NCBI RefSeq assembly: GCF_030272615.1
Contig: NC_081406.1
Coordinates: 187,596,391-187,660,390 of the forward strand
DNA: 64,000 nucleotides
Reading direction: 5' to 3'
DNA from: Cryptomeria japonica
Lineage: Eukaryota; Streptophyta; Pinopsida; Cupressales; Cupressaceae
In this document: piece by piece, positions 9,723 to 21,666 of the stretch
Layout of the letters: each line of letters starts with the position of its first letter
Position numbering within the stretch: the first letter of the stretch is position 1
Program-made: the position numbers and the translations under genes
The notes under the pieces: model-generated
Databases searched by the model: none
Seen by the model: only the letters and a program-made list of their open reading frames with translations
What the model was told of the DNA's origin: nothing

Positions 9723-11098
9723 TGTGCTATGCTCAAATTCATCATTGCTAAATAAGAAATAAGGAAAATCACGAATCCCTTAACTATCTAAGCAATCCAA
9801 ACATAAACCAATGAAATAATACAATTAAGAAATAGGAATATAAAATATGTTAATCACAAAACTCCCTATTCCATGATCGCATATGACTTCCATTGTTCTT
9901 CTCCTACTTGTGGTATCGTGGCTCTCAAATATCGCACTGGCAACCTACAAATGACACAAAGATTCGAAGTTCGTGATTGTCGAAAATGGAGATTGAATGC
10001 TCAATTTATAGATAATTGGAGAGGACTGATTGAAAGGTGGAACAGATTGATCAAAAGGTGGAACTCGAGTGAGCTCACATGTTGATTAATAGTTGAATTG
10101 TTGATTCGGAGGTGGAACAAAATAGATTGAATAGATTAATTGAGTCAACTGATTGAGAAAAAGCTAACTGAAAGAAGAAAAAGAATGATTGAAGGAAATA
10201 AAGAAGATGAAATAGTTAACTGATTGAAAGCTGATTGAGAGCTTTATTTAGAAAAAGTTAACTAAAAGATGGAAATAGAGATTGGAGAGATAAAGATTTA
10301 ATTTATTAATTGATTGAATTAATTAATTTAGCATGTGCTTGCACTTTGACGTAGATTTTCAATTTAATCTTTGCATGAGATTTTGATTCAAATATTGAAT
10401 TTATTTGCCAATAGTAGCATGTTGTGATGGTTAAGTTGTTGCGTTGTTGTTCTTGCCATCAAGGTTCAAATCTCACCAGTTCATAGCTCCAGATTAAAAG
10501 CGTTTACCCATTAAAAAAAAAATTAAAAATATTGAATTTATTTTAAATTCAATTTGTTATTTGAATATATTTAGAACTTGACTTTAATTTTCAATTTGGT
10601 TTTTGAAATCATGCACATGTATTTGAAATTAGAAGAAATAGAAGAATTGGAAGAATCAGTTAATTAAATAATTTAAAGAAACTATTTAATTATTTAGAAA
10701 TGAAAGAATTAGTTAATTAAATAATTTAAAGAAACTATTTAATTATTTAGGATTAAATCGGAATTAATTAAATAATAAATATTTAATTAACATTTAGAAA
10801 ATGGTTAAATGATTAATTGATTAGAGATAGAAATTTGAAAATAGAATTTATTTAAATAATAAAGATTATTTAAATTGGAGGATTAAAATCAGAATTAATT
10901 AAATAATAAATATTTAATTAAAATGGTTAAAATGATTAAATGATGAAAGAATAAGAAATAGAATAATTAGTAAGATGATGAGGAAATATGAAATTAGAAG
11001 AATAAAAGTAATTAACTTAATTAAAGAATTAAAGAATTATTTAATCAATTAGAGGAATAATTAGTACATGATCAATGAGACATTTTTAGGTGTCTACA
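9723..11098 (-). mobile_element. 5' LTR of the gypsy element
   Basis: Minus strand starts TGTAGACACC and ends ..GCACA, next to the primer site; length 1376 including a SINE. At 11099 the sequence changes at once to a copia reverse transcriptase frame, which fixes the outer border. It is very AT-rich, with a duplicated ~40-bp block (10651-10750) built from attaattaaat phrases. The partner LTR is off the left of the window. Confidence 0.75.
10407..10526 (+). mobile_element. tRNA-derived SINE with 17-bp target duplication
   Basis: About 120 bases with a pol III box A (TGGTTAAGTTG, 10428-10438) and box B (GGTTCAAATCT, 10463-10473) and an A-rich tail from 10513. It is flanked by the exact 17-bp duplication AAATATTGAATTTATTT at 10390-10406 and 10527-10543. 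This is the structure of a short plant SINE mobilised by a LINE. It inserted into the LTR of the gypsy element. Confidence 0.85.
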
Positions 11099-11730
11099 CT
11101 AATCATAGACATTTCAAATTCCTTTTGCATCTCACCAGCAAACTTTTTGCACATGCCATCATTTCCTCCAAAAATTATGTCATCCACATATATAACAACG
11201 ATTAGGATCTTTTTTGATTGAACTTTAAAATAAATATTATTGTCGACATGTCCCTTTTTAAATCCTTGATTCAACAAGTATTGTCCATCCCTCCATACTA
11301 AGCTCTAGGTGCTTGCTTCAACCCATACAACACCTTCTTCAATCTGCAAACAACATCCAGATCATCTGACAACTTAAATCATTCTGGTTGTTCAATGTAA
11401 ACTTCTTCTTCCAACTCTCCATTCAAAAATGCTAACTTCATGTCCAACTGATAAACTTTGAAATCTTTGCATGCTGCAAAAGTCAAAAACATCCTAATAG
11501 ATTCCCTTCGGGAACAGGAGCATAAGTCTCTTCAAAGTCAATGCCTTCAACCTGAGTGTAATCTTTGCATACCAATCTAGCTTTGTTTCTTGCAACATGA
11601 CCATCTTCATCCAGCTTATTCTGGAACACACACTTTGTTCCAATAACATTCTTATCTACTAGTCTAGGGGCTAATTCCCAAGTCTAATTCTTCTCAATAT
11701 AATTTAACTCTTCCTTCATAGCCTTTATCC
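11099..11730 (-). pseudogene. copia reverse transcriptase, 5' portion
   Basis: Minus strand reads ARLVCKDYTQVEGIDFEETYAPV in the first part, then after frameshifts an open piece with VIYVDDIIFGGND, the catalytic DD motif, and FAGEMQKEFEMSMI. The block order is that of Ty1/copia RT. The frame ends exactly at 11098/11099, where the inserted gypsy LTR begins. Several stops lie in the middle third. Confidence 0.85.
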
Positions 11731-11989
11731 AATTATGATCATTAAATGCTTCTTCAACTGTCTTAGGTTCAACTTTAGAAAGTAAACCTAGTAGAACTTG
11801 TTTTTCAGCAACTTTACTTCTTGTAATTACACCTATGTTCTTATCTTCTATGATTTGATTTTCAAAGTGATTCTTCTGAACATAACTCAGGGTTTTAGAT
11901 ATAGTTTCTAGAGCAACCTAAATTTATTTCTGCTCATCTTATTCTCTTCTCTTCTCTTCTTCTTTGTCTGCAGACTCATCAGATTCATG

Positions 11990-12830
11990 TCCTACTTGTA
12001 TACTTGAGTCCTTATAAATATTTTTATAAACCTTTACATTTGCACTTTCAACAATTTTATTTAGTCACTTGTTATAACATCTAAGAGCCTTGCCATTTGT
12101 AGAATATCTTACTAACATGTCTTCATCTGCCCTACTATCAAACTTTCCAATATTTCCTTCATCTCTCCAAATATAGCATTTAATTCCAAAAACTTTGAAA
12201 TACCTTATTGAGGTAATCCTTCCATGTCATAATTCATATGATGTCTTCCCATACTTCTTTTTGAATAGAACTCTATTAAGGGTATATAGAGCAGTATGTA
12301 TTGCTTCTCTCTATTACACTTCTGATAGGTTTGCTTCTTTGATCATAGTTCTTGTTGCTTCTTGAATAGTGATATTCATTCTTTCCACTACACTATTATG
12401 TTGAGGTGTCCTAGGAGCAGATAAATGTCTTCTAATTCCATATTTCTCACAAAAAGTATCAAATTCATCAAAAACAAATTCTCTTCCTTTGTTTGATCTT
12501 AAGCATTTGATTCTTCTATCAACTTCATTTTCAACTCTAGCTTTGAATATCTTAAAATTTTATAATGGCGAGTTGAGTTTTCTCTTAGAAATGTAACCCA
12601 TCATTCTAGAATAATCGTCAATTAACAGTGTGAAATACATCTCAACTTGTAAACTCCTTGTTCTTGTTGAACCGCATAAGTTTGTGTGAACCAAATCCAA
12701 TAGTCTGGTAGAAGATTGTTCCTTTCCTTTAAATGTTCCTTTTGTTTGCTTTCCTACTTGACATTATTTGTGAACATTGTTATCTGGTTTAGTTGGCCTC
12801 AGTAAAATTCTCACAACTCTTCGAGCCCAA
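11990..12830 (-). pseudogene. copia integrase core
   Basis: Fragments in order on the minus strand: C-x-VGKQTKG (last part of the zinc finger), LDLVHTNLCGSTRTRS (first acidic residue replaced, D to N), LLIDDYSRMM, then IKCLRSNKGREF (second Asp replaced by Asn), and VVERMNITI (catalytic Glu present). The C-terminal segment with FDSRADEDMLVRYS follows. DDE integrase inserts the cDNA in the nucleus. Loss of two catalytic Asp residues plus stops makes this copy dead. Confidence 0.8.
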
Positions 12831-12839
12831 AATATTCCA

Positions 12840-13440
12840 TACATCATCTTTAAAAGCACCATCGGATTCTGACCTTTATTTTTGAACTTTTCTTCCAATG
12901 TGTTGAAAATTTTACTTTTCTTTGTGCTTTCGTGCCACTGGATTCGTCAAGCTCCAACAATGGTTCAATTACCATCATCAGAGCTCGATGCTCCACATGT
13001 TGAACTACAAGACTTGAATGATTTTGAACAAAAGAATCACAAATAGAACAAAAGTTAAGTTCAAAATTATGTGCTAAATTCCAACAAAGGAGATGGAACT
13101 CAAAACTAAGTGCAAAATAAGGTGTTGATATGTGAAACAACATTTGGAACTAAGACAAAAATGATATAATTAGAATAATAAAGGGAATGGACTTATAAAG
13201 GACTAAAGTAGATGTCGAGGAATGAGGTTTAAAGTAGAAATCAACCAAGACCATTAAAATTCAAAAGAGGCTTAAGGAAAAAGGACTTAGACTAGTTCAA
13301 ATGACTTGTCGGATTCCGACATTGGTTCAATAACTGACTCAAAAACCCAACAAGCTTAGAAGGGCAACTTAAATGAATTTTGGTCAACTTATAAATTACA
13401 TGGTAAGACCCAGATTAAATGGAGTGAGTGAAATTTAGGC
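12840..13440 (-). other. unrelated 0.6 kb stretch in place of the integrase zinc finger
   Basis: Between the protease end and the integrase core the expected copia sequence (end of protease, GAG-pre-integrase, H-H-C-C finger) is missing. About 600 bases of other sequence stand there, with one 97-codon minus-strand frame that I do not recognise. No terminal repeats or target duplication were found. It may be an insertion plus deletion, or a captured fragment. Confidence 0.4.
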
Positions 13441-13722
13441 AACATGAATCACAGTCAAAGGATTATATTTCAAGCCCTTAACATAATTAACATCATCAAT
13501 CTTATGATTACCATCAATTGAAATAGTACCTTTACCACAAATAGATGTAATTTCCTCACTTGCAAATTTTATAAAACCACCATCATACTTTTCAAAATCA
13601 ATTAACTTTTCTTTATTACTTGTCATATGATTTGAATATTCGGAATCAATTATCCATGATTTAGGCTCTACTTCTGCATGCAGTGCAGTCTTCACATTCA
13701 CTAGTTTTTCATTGTTCTTCAC
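13435..13722 (-). pseudogene. copia aspartic protease
   Basis: The open piece has WIIDSEYSNHMT at residues ~23-34, matching the copia protease block W..DSG.S.H.T, with the active-site Gly changed to Glu. ISIDGNHKI and VNYVKGLKYN follow, which match the usual end of the domain (Y.V.GL..NLLS). Gly to Glu at the active site indicates loss of function. Confidence 0.8.
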
Positions 13723-13749
13723 ATATTTCGGATTAATGGACCTTTCATC

Positions 13750-14780
13750 ATTCTTCTCCTCTATAGCTGAAAAAATTATTCTTCATTTGAGTCATCACCA
13801 TCTTCTTCTTGAGACAATAGGTCTCCATTGAACATAAATTCTTCATGGGTTTGTCTTTGACATCTATTCTCTTATTTCTATTATTCTATCTATGATTATC
13901 TCTTCCCGTGTTATCATCATCGGGTCTTCTACGGTAAACTTCCCTATAAGTACATGTAGAAGCATAATGAAAAACTCTTCCACAATTGAAACACTTGAAG
14001 GGAACCTTACCTTTGTATTTTCCTAATCCTTTCTTCAGTAGTCTCACAAAGTTTCTTATATCTCATCCATGTCATTATTTGCTTCAGGTTCAGCTTTAGT
14101 CTTCTTGGTAGCTTTGAATGTTGCTTCTTTCTTCTCTTTCTGCAAATCATCTAGCTTAGCAATCTCAAAGGTAGAGAGTGAGCCATACAACTAATCTAAG
14201 GTGTACTTCTTCATATAATGACTTTCTTCAATGGCATACTTCTTAGGTTTGTAGCATTTAGGTAGTGTCAACATCACCTTTCTCACCACTTCAAATTATT
14301 CTATATTACCACTAATACCTCTAATTGCACCCACAATCTCATTTACTCGATGTAGATAGCTTTCAATGTTCAAATCATCGTACATTCTTACGTTCTCAAA
14401 CTAATGCTTCAGATTTGTCAACTTGGCTTGCTTTGTCTTGTGATCACCTTCATTTACACTACTCAACTTCTCCTAGATCTCTTTAGATGACTTCAACCCT
14501 GTAACTTTAGCAAATATTGAATCACTTAAACAGCTAATAAAGACAACTTTAGGCTTCGCATTTTTCTTGTGTGCCTTAATCTCATCCAAATTCTAAGGAC
14601 CATTTTCCCGAGCAATACACCCCTTCTGGATACTCTCTCATATTTTGATCTCCAAATATTCCAAATGACATTTCATTCTTTCCTTCCAATAACAGTAACA
14701 TGTGTTATCAAACTTCAGTGCTTTGAACTAACTTCCTACGCCATTTTGAATCTTCCTCAAGCAGTTAAGCTTCTTTAAGA
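13750..14780 (-). pseudogene. copia gag remnant with CCHC knuckle
   Basis: On the minus strand at about 13930-14000 the sequence reads KCFNCGRVFHYASTC, a C-x2-C-x4-H-x4-C zinc knuckle, with the usual preceding helix-rich gag region spread over broken frames to about 14780. No long frame survives. It begins right after the primer site, as in copia elements. Confidence 0.7.
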
Positions 14781-14789
14781 GGAACCGGA

Positions 14790-14800
14790 CTCTGATACCA
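14790..14800 (-). promoter_or_regulatory. iMet tRNA primer binding site of the old copia
   Basis: Minus strand TGGTATCAGAG, complementary to the 3' end of initiator Met tRNA, two bases inside the LTR end at 14803. This is the standard plant copia primer site. Confidence 0.85.
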
Positions 14801-15526
14801 ATTGTTAAACACAACACAAGACTGAGAGGGGAGGTTGAATCGGTCTAGACCTCAAATGTCTTTACTTATAATAAATTAACTTCAAACCAAAATCATCTTA
14901 TTATTGTAATAATGAAACATGAAAGTACAAACCACAAAACACATGAACACTAGATTTATGTGGAAAACCTTGAACAAGAAAAACCCATGGTGAGAATCAC
15001 ACTCATAATATGAATAATTGATTACAAAGTTTAGGCTCAAGTACAAGTAGCTCACTGCCCCTTAAAGGACTTGCAAGACTAAGGCACACAACCTTAGGGA
15101 AAGAACACAAGACTTGTAGTACTGATACTTTTGTCTCAAGCAAGATACAAATGTAAGCACTAACTGCCAAAAGGAACATGCCTTCTTCCACAATGTGTAG
15201 AGAATCAATGAACTAAAATAAAAAATATCTCTTGGTCGTGAATTTTTCCTTGAACCACTATGTCAAGTGAGCAATATCATTGCAAACACATTTGACTTCA
15301 AACATTGTCTCAAATCTCTTCACAACTGTCTTTCACACTTCTATTATACCAAATCTACTTGTGCATCATTCATATCCACTTCACATAAATTCACATACAT
15401 ATCATACACAACTCACACATTTTCACTCCTCTATATACAAGATAATTCATTGAAACCCTAATTAAGGGTCAACTGTGCAAACAGAATAAATAATATTACA
15501 TAAATTTGGCCACTCAAACCTATAAC

Positions 15527-16723
15527 TGTTACACAGATCTGATACTGAGAGTAAACTAAGAGGGGAGGGATGAATCAGTTTACTATCATAAATCAGAACT
15601 TATGTATATCAAAACCAATAAACTGGAGCACAAAGAAACCAACACAATTAAGGATAGAACATGAAAGCACAGTACACACAACACCAATATTTTGACGTAG
15701 AAAACCCGGTAAAGGGAAAAACCATGGTGGGAAACCCTACCCACAATTAGATAATACTTCTGCAGCAGTATGTGAAATTACAATGGGGATTGCACATGCA
15801 ATCAGGCCAACCGCCTAGAGCTCACTTCTCATCACAAAAAGAAGTCTCACTGACTTACAAAACATCGGACTACAATCCGAAAAGAATGAACTGTGAAAGT
15901 AGCATCTCCTATTGCTTGATATAGTTCTAGTTAAGCACAGATGTCTACCCTACAATACAAAAACATTCATCGAATGATATATCACTTGTTCACACATAAA
16001 CCTTTCTCTGATAATGCAGACATAACCATCGATCCCATCGATATCCAAATCACATGAATAAGTCACCTATTAATACAGATCATCAACTTTATTGACAAGG
16101 TTGACTAAACCCTAAACCCATAAACCCATAATATCAAAAATTACATTACATGGTATCACCTGACCAATATTATGATTTACATTACATAGCATGTACCTAA
16201 ATCAAGTAAACAAACAATTCCATCCTCCAGAAATTCCGCTAAGACCAAAATCCAACACGCTTCACCAACTAGTAGAAACCCTTAGTGAAGTAACACAGAA
16301 AGTCTAACCAGATCCAAATAGGACCACCATAATAGCACGCCAGCCAATGCAAAGTCACCAAACATTTAGAATATGATCAAGAAGCACCTTCAGCATGATA
16401 GAAACCGATTCCATAAGCCGGACCAAAATCATCTGACCAAAATATCAAATATCACTTACCGATAAAGCTAACTAGTACCGGGAAATACCAACTAGGAACA
16501 TAAGCAATAGTTACCAAAGCACCAAAACATGAACCAATAGAATATGGAAAGAAAATAACCATTCAGAGTAAGCATCCAAAACTGGTTCCAGAGATCTGAT
16601 CATACCGGATCAGAATCAAAGCCAAAACCAAGATGATCACCAAGACTAACCGGGATAGGTCCAACCGGGATACAATTTTGACATCAATGACAACACTTAA
16701 CCAAATCCAACATATTTCCAACA
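15527..16723 (-). mobile_element. 3' LTR of the inner copia
   Basis: 1197 bases, TG..CA on the plus strand, paired with 23831-24967. It keeps a block of about 62 bases (near 15753-15815) that the other LTR lacks. Confidence 0.92.
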
Positions 16724-16737
16724 ATCTCCCCCTTTGG
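16724..16737 (-). promoter_or_regulatory. polypurine tract of the inner copia
   Basis: Minus strand CCAAAGGGGGAGAT directly before the 3' LTR; primes plus-strand DNA synthesis. Confidence 0.85.
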
Positions 16738-16988
16738 AATTTATGGCCATACTGAATGTGAAAGATATCCAAGTGCCAAGGAATGCCAACAATCTCCCTC
16801 AAAGATATGATTGATTTTCACATGAATACAACCTCTCCCCCTTTGACATCAATGACAAAGGATGGATACCAAACCAAAAATATTGAACCAAACAGTTGAC
16901 TACTCCCCCTGAGTAGTAGCATCATCTCATCAACCCAGATCAAAGAAAATATTTGATAAGCTTACCGGATTGATGCACTCCTGCATCT

Positions 16989-18480
16989 CTAAGTCTCTTC
17001 CGAAGGGTTGTTAACCCCCAGCTGATCTCTAGGATATTCAAAAGTATCTTTAGGAAATGATTTTGTTAGAATATCTTCAATTTGCTCCTCAGTAGGCACA
17101 TAAACCAATCTGACTTTCTTTGCTTCAATCTTTTCCTTCAAGAAATTGTACCTTATAGAAATGTGTTTTGATTTGGAATGAAATAAAGAATTCTTTGATA
17201 TATCAATAGCAACAGTATTATCACAGTGAATAACAATAGGCTCATCATAACTTACCCTTATATCTTTTAACATTTGTTTCATCCATTAAATCTCAGTACA
17301 GTTAGTAGTAGCAGCTACATATTCTGCTTCAGCAGTAGATAATGAAGTACATGATTGTTTCTTGCTAAGCCATGAAACCAAATTATTCCCAAGAAAGAAT
17401 GCATCGCCAGTAGTGCTCTTCATGTCATCCACATCTCTTGCCCAATCAAAATTTGTATAGGCACATAATCTGAAGTCATCATTCTTTGGATACCATAACC
17501 CAAGGTTTGGTGTACCTTCCAAATACCTAAATATCCTCTTGACAGCAATATCATGAGTTTATTTAGGATCTGACTGAAATATAGAAGCAATACAAACAAC
17601 ATTCATAATGTTAGTTCTATTCTGAGTTAAGTACAACAATCCACCAATCATTGATTTGTATCTACTTGGATTCACTTTAGGGGATTCATCATCCTTTGAC
17701 AATTTGCAACCAGTTATCATAGGAGTACCGATTGGTTTGGAATTCTCAAGTCCAAATTTCTTAAGTAACTCCTTCACATACTTAGTTTGACAAATGAAAA
17801 TACCTTTATTAATCTGAGTAATCTACAAGCCTAAGAAAAATTTCATCTCAACAATCATAGACATTTCAAATTCATTCTTCATATCATAAGCAAATTTCAT
17901 GCATAAACTATCTTCTCCTCCAAAAATGATATCATCCACAAAGACTTCAATGATTAATATGTCATCATGCTCAATTTTGTAATATAGGTTACTATCAGCA
18001 TTACCTTTGCTAAAACCAAGCTTAGAAAGATATTTGTCTAATCTAGCATACCATGCCCTAGGGGCTTGTTTTAGTCCATATAAAGTTTTCTTAAATCTGC
18101 AAACCATGTCCTTATCTTTTGATAAAGAAAATCCATTAGGTTTCTCAATGTAGACTTCCTCCTCAAGATCTCCATTTAGAAATGTGCATTTGACATTCAT
18201 CTGATATACTTTGTATTTCTTGTGTGCAGCATAGGCAAGAAATAGTCTTACCGCTTCAATTCTTGCAACCGAGGCATAAGTCTCACAATAATCAATTGCT
18301 TCTTCCTGTGAATAACCTTTGCAAAATAATCTAGCCTTTTTCCTCACAATTTGACCTTGCTCATTCAATTTATTTCTGAAAAGCCATTTAGTTCCAATAA
18401 TATTCTTGTCTTTAGGTCTAGGAACTAGTTCCCATGTCTTATTCTTTTCTATCCGATCTAATTCTTATTCCATTGCTTTT
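16989..18480 (-). pseudogene. copia RT and RNase H of the inner element
   Basis: RT: 17823-18368 is open, with ARLFCKGYSQEEAIDYCETYA, FLNGDLEEEVYIEKP, LYGLKQAPRAWYARLD and the catalytic VFVDDIIFGG. RNase H follows in three open pieces (17559-17777, 17286-17522, 16989-17282) with NFDWARDVDD, LSTAEAEYVA (Glu) and IHCDNTVAI (Asp), then IEDILTKSFPK near the end. The catalytic residues of both enzymes are present. A stop at about 17285 and frameshifts between pieces break the gene. Confidence 0.9.
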
Positions 18481-19447
18481 ATCCAATTTTCATCTTTACT
18501 TACTTCAATAAACGATTCCAATTCAATTTGAGAAATCAAACAAACCTCTTCAATAGCTAGCCTTCTCCTAGTCATCACACCTTTGCTTTTATCTCCAATG
18601 ATCTGATCTTCAGAATAATTTAGTTTCACATGGCTAGGAGTCTTTGAAATTTCTTGATTTACTGACTCTTTTTGTTGTTCCTATGTCACAGTTGAGTCTT
18701 CTAATGTTACCGGAGTCATTGGTTCAATTTTCAGAACAACTTCTTGTATTACCAGTTCAGGTTTGATAAATTCATCCTCTGGTTCACAGTCATATGATCT
18801 GATCTGATTACTGCCTTGTTCATCCACCTTGACATTTATGTTCTTCATTATCCTATTCAATCTTTTGTTATAACATCTATATGCTTTTCTCTTAGTAGAA
18901 TAACACAAAAATATTCCTTCATCACTTCTAGGATCAAATTTTCCCAATGCATCATCTCTTTTAATATAATATTTACTTCCAAAAATTCTAAAATATCTAA
19001 CAGTAGGAGTATGACCAAACCATAATTCATAAGGAGTCTTACCAGTATCACCTTTTATGTGTACTCTATTGAAAGTCTATATAGTCATATTGAAAGCTTC
19101 CCTCCAATAAATATCAGGCAATCTAGCTTTTGTCATCATAGTCCTTGCCGCATCCAATATGGTTATGTTTTTCCTTTCCACCAATCCATTCTACTATGGA
19201 GTCCTAGGTGCAGAAAGTTGTCTTCTGATTCCATTCTTCTCACAAAAGTTGTTGAATTCACTGGATGTAAACTTACCGCCTTGATCTGATCTCAAACACT
19301 TTATCTTCAGTCTTGTCTCAGTCTCAACCATAGCTTTAAAGATCTTGAATTTCTCAAAAGCTTCAAATTTTTCTTTCGTAAATGCTACCCACATCATTCT
19401 AGAATAATCATCAATAAGTAACATGAAGTATCTATCACCTTGAAAAT
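18481..19447 (-). pseudogene. copia integrase, C-terminal two thirds
   Basis: Begins at 19447, immediately beyond the inserted element, with FMLLIDDYSRMMWVAF, then IKCLRSDQGGKF (catalytic Asp), a stop, LVERKNITI (catalytic Glu), and a C-terminal region with GKFDPRSDEGIFLCYS and KAYRCYNKRL. The first catalytic Asp is on the other side of the insertion (near 22060). The acidic linker to RT follows at about 18700. Confidence 0.85.
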
Positions 19448-19808
19448 TATTGATTTTCCCAGGTTTTATTGGATGTATTTTAATGTATATATTTGATTCA
19501 ATCTGATACTTGCATTCTTGGAATTCTATGTGTTATCAAATTGAATAACATTATACTATATATATTCCTTTGGAGAGCCATGTCCTTGAACGGACATGTC
19601 TCTCCTTTAACTATAATAATTTAATCAATATTATAATGTTTCATCAATCAATTATTAATTTAGAATAATATAATAGATTAATATTGAAAATTAAATTTTA
19701 TATGATTAATATTAATATAATAATATAAAATAATAATATATTATTATTAATCAACATATAATGTATGTATTCTAAATGATCATTCGACTGAAGCTACAAA
19801 CATTAACA
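19448..19808 (-). mobile_element. 3' LTR of the non-autonomous element
   Basis: 361 bases; the first TG is mutated to TA, the end is ..CATTAACA. AT-rich, with an inverted ggacatgtctctcc / ggagag.catgtcc hairpin near 19577-19614. Confidence 0.88.
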
Positions 19809-20162
19809 CTCCCTCTTAGCTAGGGAGGATGATCAGACAAAATGTGTAGTGATCTCCCATGTCAACACTTATGGCCCTCACCATAGCTACACAAAACATA
19901 ATTAACACTCCCTCTTAGCTAGGGAAGATAAAATCAATGCAAATGCATTAAGTCTAGATTAATTATGGAATAGAGAAAATATTATCTCACTATGATATCA
20001 AGAAGTATGGTATAAACAATAATATCAAGGCACATGATATTCACCATAACTCAAAAATATCATCTCATGATATTGGGAGTATTTGCATCAACCATATGAT
20101 GCTCATCACAAGGGAGTATTTGCATCAACCATAGTCTCAAGGTGTGAATTTGCCTTCATCGG

Positions 20163-20595
20163 CGATTCTATTCACAAGCTCTTGCGTGGATTGTCTCTGT
20201 TGGCGATTCTATCCATAAGCTCTTGTGTGGATTGCCTCAGTCGACGATCCTATCCATGAGCTCTTACGTGGATTGCCTCAGTCAGCGATTCTATCCATGA
20301 GCTCTCACATGGATTGCCTCAGTCGGTGATTCTATCCACAAGCTCTTATGTGGATTGACTCAGTCAGCAATTCTATCATGAGCTCTCACATGGATTGCCT
20401 CAGTCGGTGATTCTATTCACAAGCTCTTAAGTGGATTGCCTCAGTCGGTGATTCTATCCATGAGCTCTCACATGGATTGCCTCAATCGGTGATTCAATCC
20501 ACAAGCTCTTATGTGGATTGCCTCAGTCGGTGATTCTATCCACGAGCTCTCATGTGGATTGCCTCTGTCGGCGATTCTATCCACAAGCTCAAGTT
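20163..20595. repeat. 41-bp tandem array, 11 copies, hairpin-forming
   Basis: Units contain gattctatcca, agctct and tggattgcctcagtc. Each unit has 7-base arms on either side of agctct that can pair (ATCCACA with TGTGGAT, or ATCCATG with CATGGAT). Copies 4 to 9 alternate between these two arm versions, giving an 82-bp higher-order period. Unit 6 has a one-base deletion in its left arm. Confidence 0.9.
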
Positions 20596-21654
20596 ATTGT
20601 AAGATCGTCACCTTCCAATAACCTCAAAAATACAAGTGGAAATCATTTGGAAGTCGTCGCTTCCTTATGATTTACATAGGGCCCATAAGGCATTAAATTA
20701 TTTCATTAGTATAATAATCAATTGAATCAAGTTTTACCTCATAAGTGTTTCACCTTCAATGGTGAAAATCCCTCTCAATCACTATGATCAAAATTGTCAC
20801 AAGTTGACTAAACCATTTGCTCCCTCTAAAGCTCAAGTTCTTGTATCAGCCTCTTGTCCTCTTTTGAAACGTCAGACTCCCTCTACATCTGGTCTCAATC
20901 ATCAATTTGTTTATAAGCATCAATTTATTTATCCCTTTAATTCAATTTTATTGTGCTTTCGTCTTGAAGGTATGTCAAAGAGAGATTACAAATAGCTCAT
21001 AAACTAAATTATCTCGAACAGAAATACCAATGATAGAAGCATACAAGATTTTACTAGCCAATATTATAGCATAAATTACAAACTCAATAATTCATGTGCC
21101 TTAATAAAACATGGAATACTTATCTTAAGTTTAAAACATTTCCTTTCATAAGGTGAGCCCATATAAGAAATATCATGCATGAATCATCTCTCATCATAAC
21201 TCCCTTTGAATGATGTAGAACATTTTCATAATTTTGATCAACACTTTCATTATGATCTGCCACACACAGTCGTTAATAACTTTTGCAATTTACCAAATTT
21301 ATCCAATCTCTTCAATGATATGTTATAAAATCTAATTACAAACATTTCCTCCAAGTTATAGCTAGATCCAACGGTTAAAACAAAATTTATGACATTTTTG
21401 CCAAAACTGCTAACCCTAGGTAGGGTTTCAAGTGACTTGCACCAAAGTCGTCATATCTTGCACAAAACTGAATCAAATTTGATGAGATAAACATATTTGA
21501 AAACTAAAAACACAGATCTTTCCATCCATATATTATAGTCCTCATTTTGAGGCCAACCAAGGGCCGTACAATGGCATATTTCAGACTGAAAATTCTAGAA
21601 AAAACTGAATTCTCCAACCCTCTCCAACCTCCAAATTAAACTTCACAGGCCTGA

Positions 21655-21666
21655 GCTCTGATACCA
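21655..21666 (-). promoter_or_regulatory. iMet primer binding site of the non-autonomous element
   Basis: Minus strand TGGTATCAGAGC, abutting the LTR end at 21667. Perfect match to the standard plant site. Confidence 0.92.

Larger units (their letters stand above)
376..11098 (-). mobile_element. Ty3/gypsy element of Tat/Ogre type, 3' end missing
   Basis: Minus-strand order from the right: 5' LTR (9723-11098), primer site, 2.9 kb leader, gag, aspartic protease, G-patch, reverse transcriptase, RNase H and a second RNase H. Two RNase H domains in tandem and a long leader are traits of the Tat/Ogre lineage (established knowledge). Integrase and 3' LTR lie left of the window. The element sits inside the reverse transcriptase of an older copia element, whose frame resumes at 11099. 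All frames carry stops or frameshifts, so the copy is dead. It has itself received a copia LTR (1-375) and a SINE (10407-10526). Confidence 0.8.

Noticed and set aside
20163-20595. CRISPR-like array
   Set aside because: Units are contiguous without unique spacers and lie inside a plant retroelement.
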